From contig JAGTVE010000224.1 in NCBI GenBank assembly GCA_018224485.1, forward strand, positions 1 through 5,200: a stretch of 5,200 bases of DNA. Reading direction: 5' to 3'. Position 1 is the stretch's first letter; the number at the start of each line of letters is the position of its first letter. The stretch comes from Thioalkalivibrio sp. (GTDB taxonomy: Bacteria; Pseudomonadota; Gammaproteobacteria; Ectothiorhodospirales; Ectothiorhodospiraceae). A model generated the notes under the pieces. It was given only the letters and a program-made list of their open reading frames with translations. It was not told where the DNA came from and ran no database searches. The translations under genes and the position numbers were made by a program. Of this stretch, positions 4,941-5,200 are shown one piece after another.

Positions 4941-5200
4941 TCAGAAGTGCATGCTGTCGAAGCCCGCGCCCGGGCCCTGCACCTGGAGCACGAGGCGATT
5001 CGGCAGGCTCACCGCCATGTCCCCCGGACGTGCCAGCCAGCCCGCGCGCTCGCAGATGCCCTGAGTGCCCGGGGAGTCGACGCAGCGGGCCCGGCCCGGC
5101 TCGATCCGGATCGTGGTCACGCCCGCGGCCCCCTGGACGCCAATCGTGCGGGCGGCGTCCAGGGGGTAGTGCCGGGGCGCCGCACCGGCCTGGGTCACCA
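4941..5200 (-). CDS. NusG domain II-containing protein (N-terminus beyond window edge)
   Basis: The frame is open to the window edge and ends with TGA at 4943-4941, so about 86 C-terminal residues are visible. They show the NusG domain II pattern: TIRIEPGRARCVDSPGTQGICERAGWL followed by ARPGDMAVSLPNRLVLQVQG. Such proteins are usually about 120-130 residues, with one N-terminal membrane anchor and an extracytoplasmic domain. The missing anchor should lie just upstream, and the GTG at 5198 is probably an internal valine, not the start. They are not transcription factors despite the name. The usual Cys in SPC is Gly here (SPG), and the usual Cys before LPN is Ser. Two Cys remain, in RCVDS and GIC. 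The gene is 5 nt before the Gx transporter gene, so the two are very likely co-translated. The function is unknown; a redox or flavin-transfer role is inference from family context. Confidence 0.8.
   Translation of the reverse strand, partial: VTQAGAAPRHYPLDAARTIGVQGAAGVTTIRIEPGRARCVDSPGTQGICERAGWLARPGDMAVSLPNRLVLQVQGPGAGFDSMHF

Overview
The window is GC-rich, compactly packed gammaproteobacterial DNA. All eight recognisable genes lie on the minus strand and are read from position 5200 towards position 1. The gene order yqgE-ruvX-pyrR-pyrB-pyrC', with a TonB3-type gene just upstream, matches the Pseudomonas arrangement. High GC, an acidic TonB linker and the genes upstream of tonB suggest a Chromatiales/Ectothiorhodospiraceae-like organism. 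That placement is inference from gene content and composition only.

Layout in reading direction: (1) 5200-4381, the C-terminal part of a small NusG domain II protein followed 5 nt later by a Gx transporter family (Hpre_diP_synt_I) membrane protein. (2) 4415-3540, a TonB-like protein whose start overlaps the end of the Gx gene by 35 nt. (3) 3499-2921, YqgE/AlgH. (4) 2920-2795, a 126-nt AT-richer intergenic region with tandem repeats and a large imperfect hairpin ending in five T residues, placed like a leader attenuator or terminator. (5) 2794-1, a tightly coupled run: ruvX, pyrR, pyrB (TTG start with a strong Shine-Dalgarno) and a truncated pyrC', each overlapping the next by 4-8 nt.

Functionally, PyrR (UMP/PRPP-sensing regulator), PyrB (aspartate transcarbamoylase) and PyrC' (a dihydroorotase homologue that has lost most visible metal ligands) form a pyrimidine-synthesis module. 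PyrC' probably acts as a structural partner of PyrB, not as an enzyme. RuvX and YqgE are conserved housekeeping neighbours. The NusG-II/Gx pair resembles gene pairs found in flavin or extracellular electron-transfer loci, but its role here is unknown. The most notable points are the leader hairpin with alternative pairings upstream of ruvX-pyrR-pyrBC', the inactivated dihydroorotase, and the link between the NusG-II/Gx pair and tonB. No mobile elements, CRISPR arrays, tRNAs or rRNAs were seen. No gene-free stretch exceeds 126 nt.
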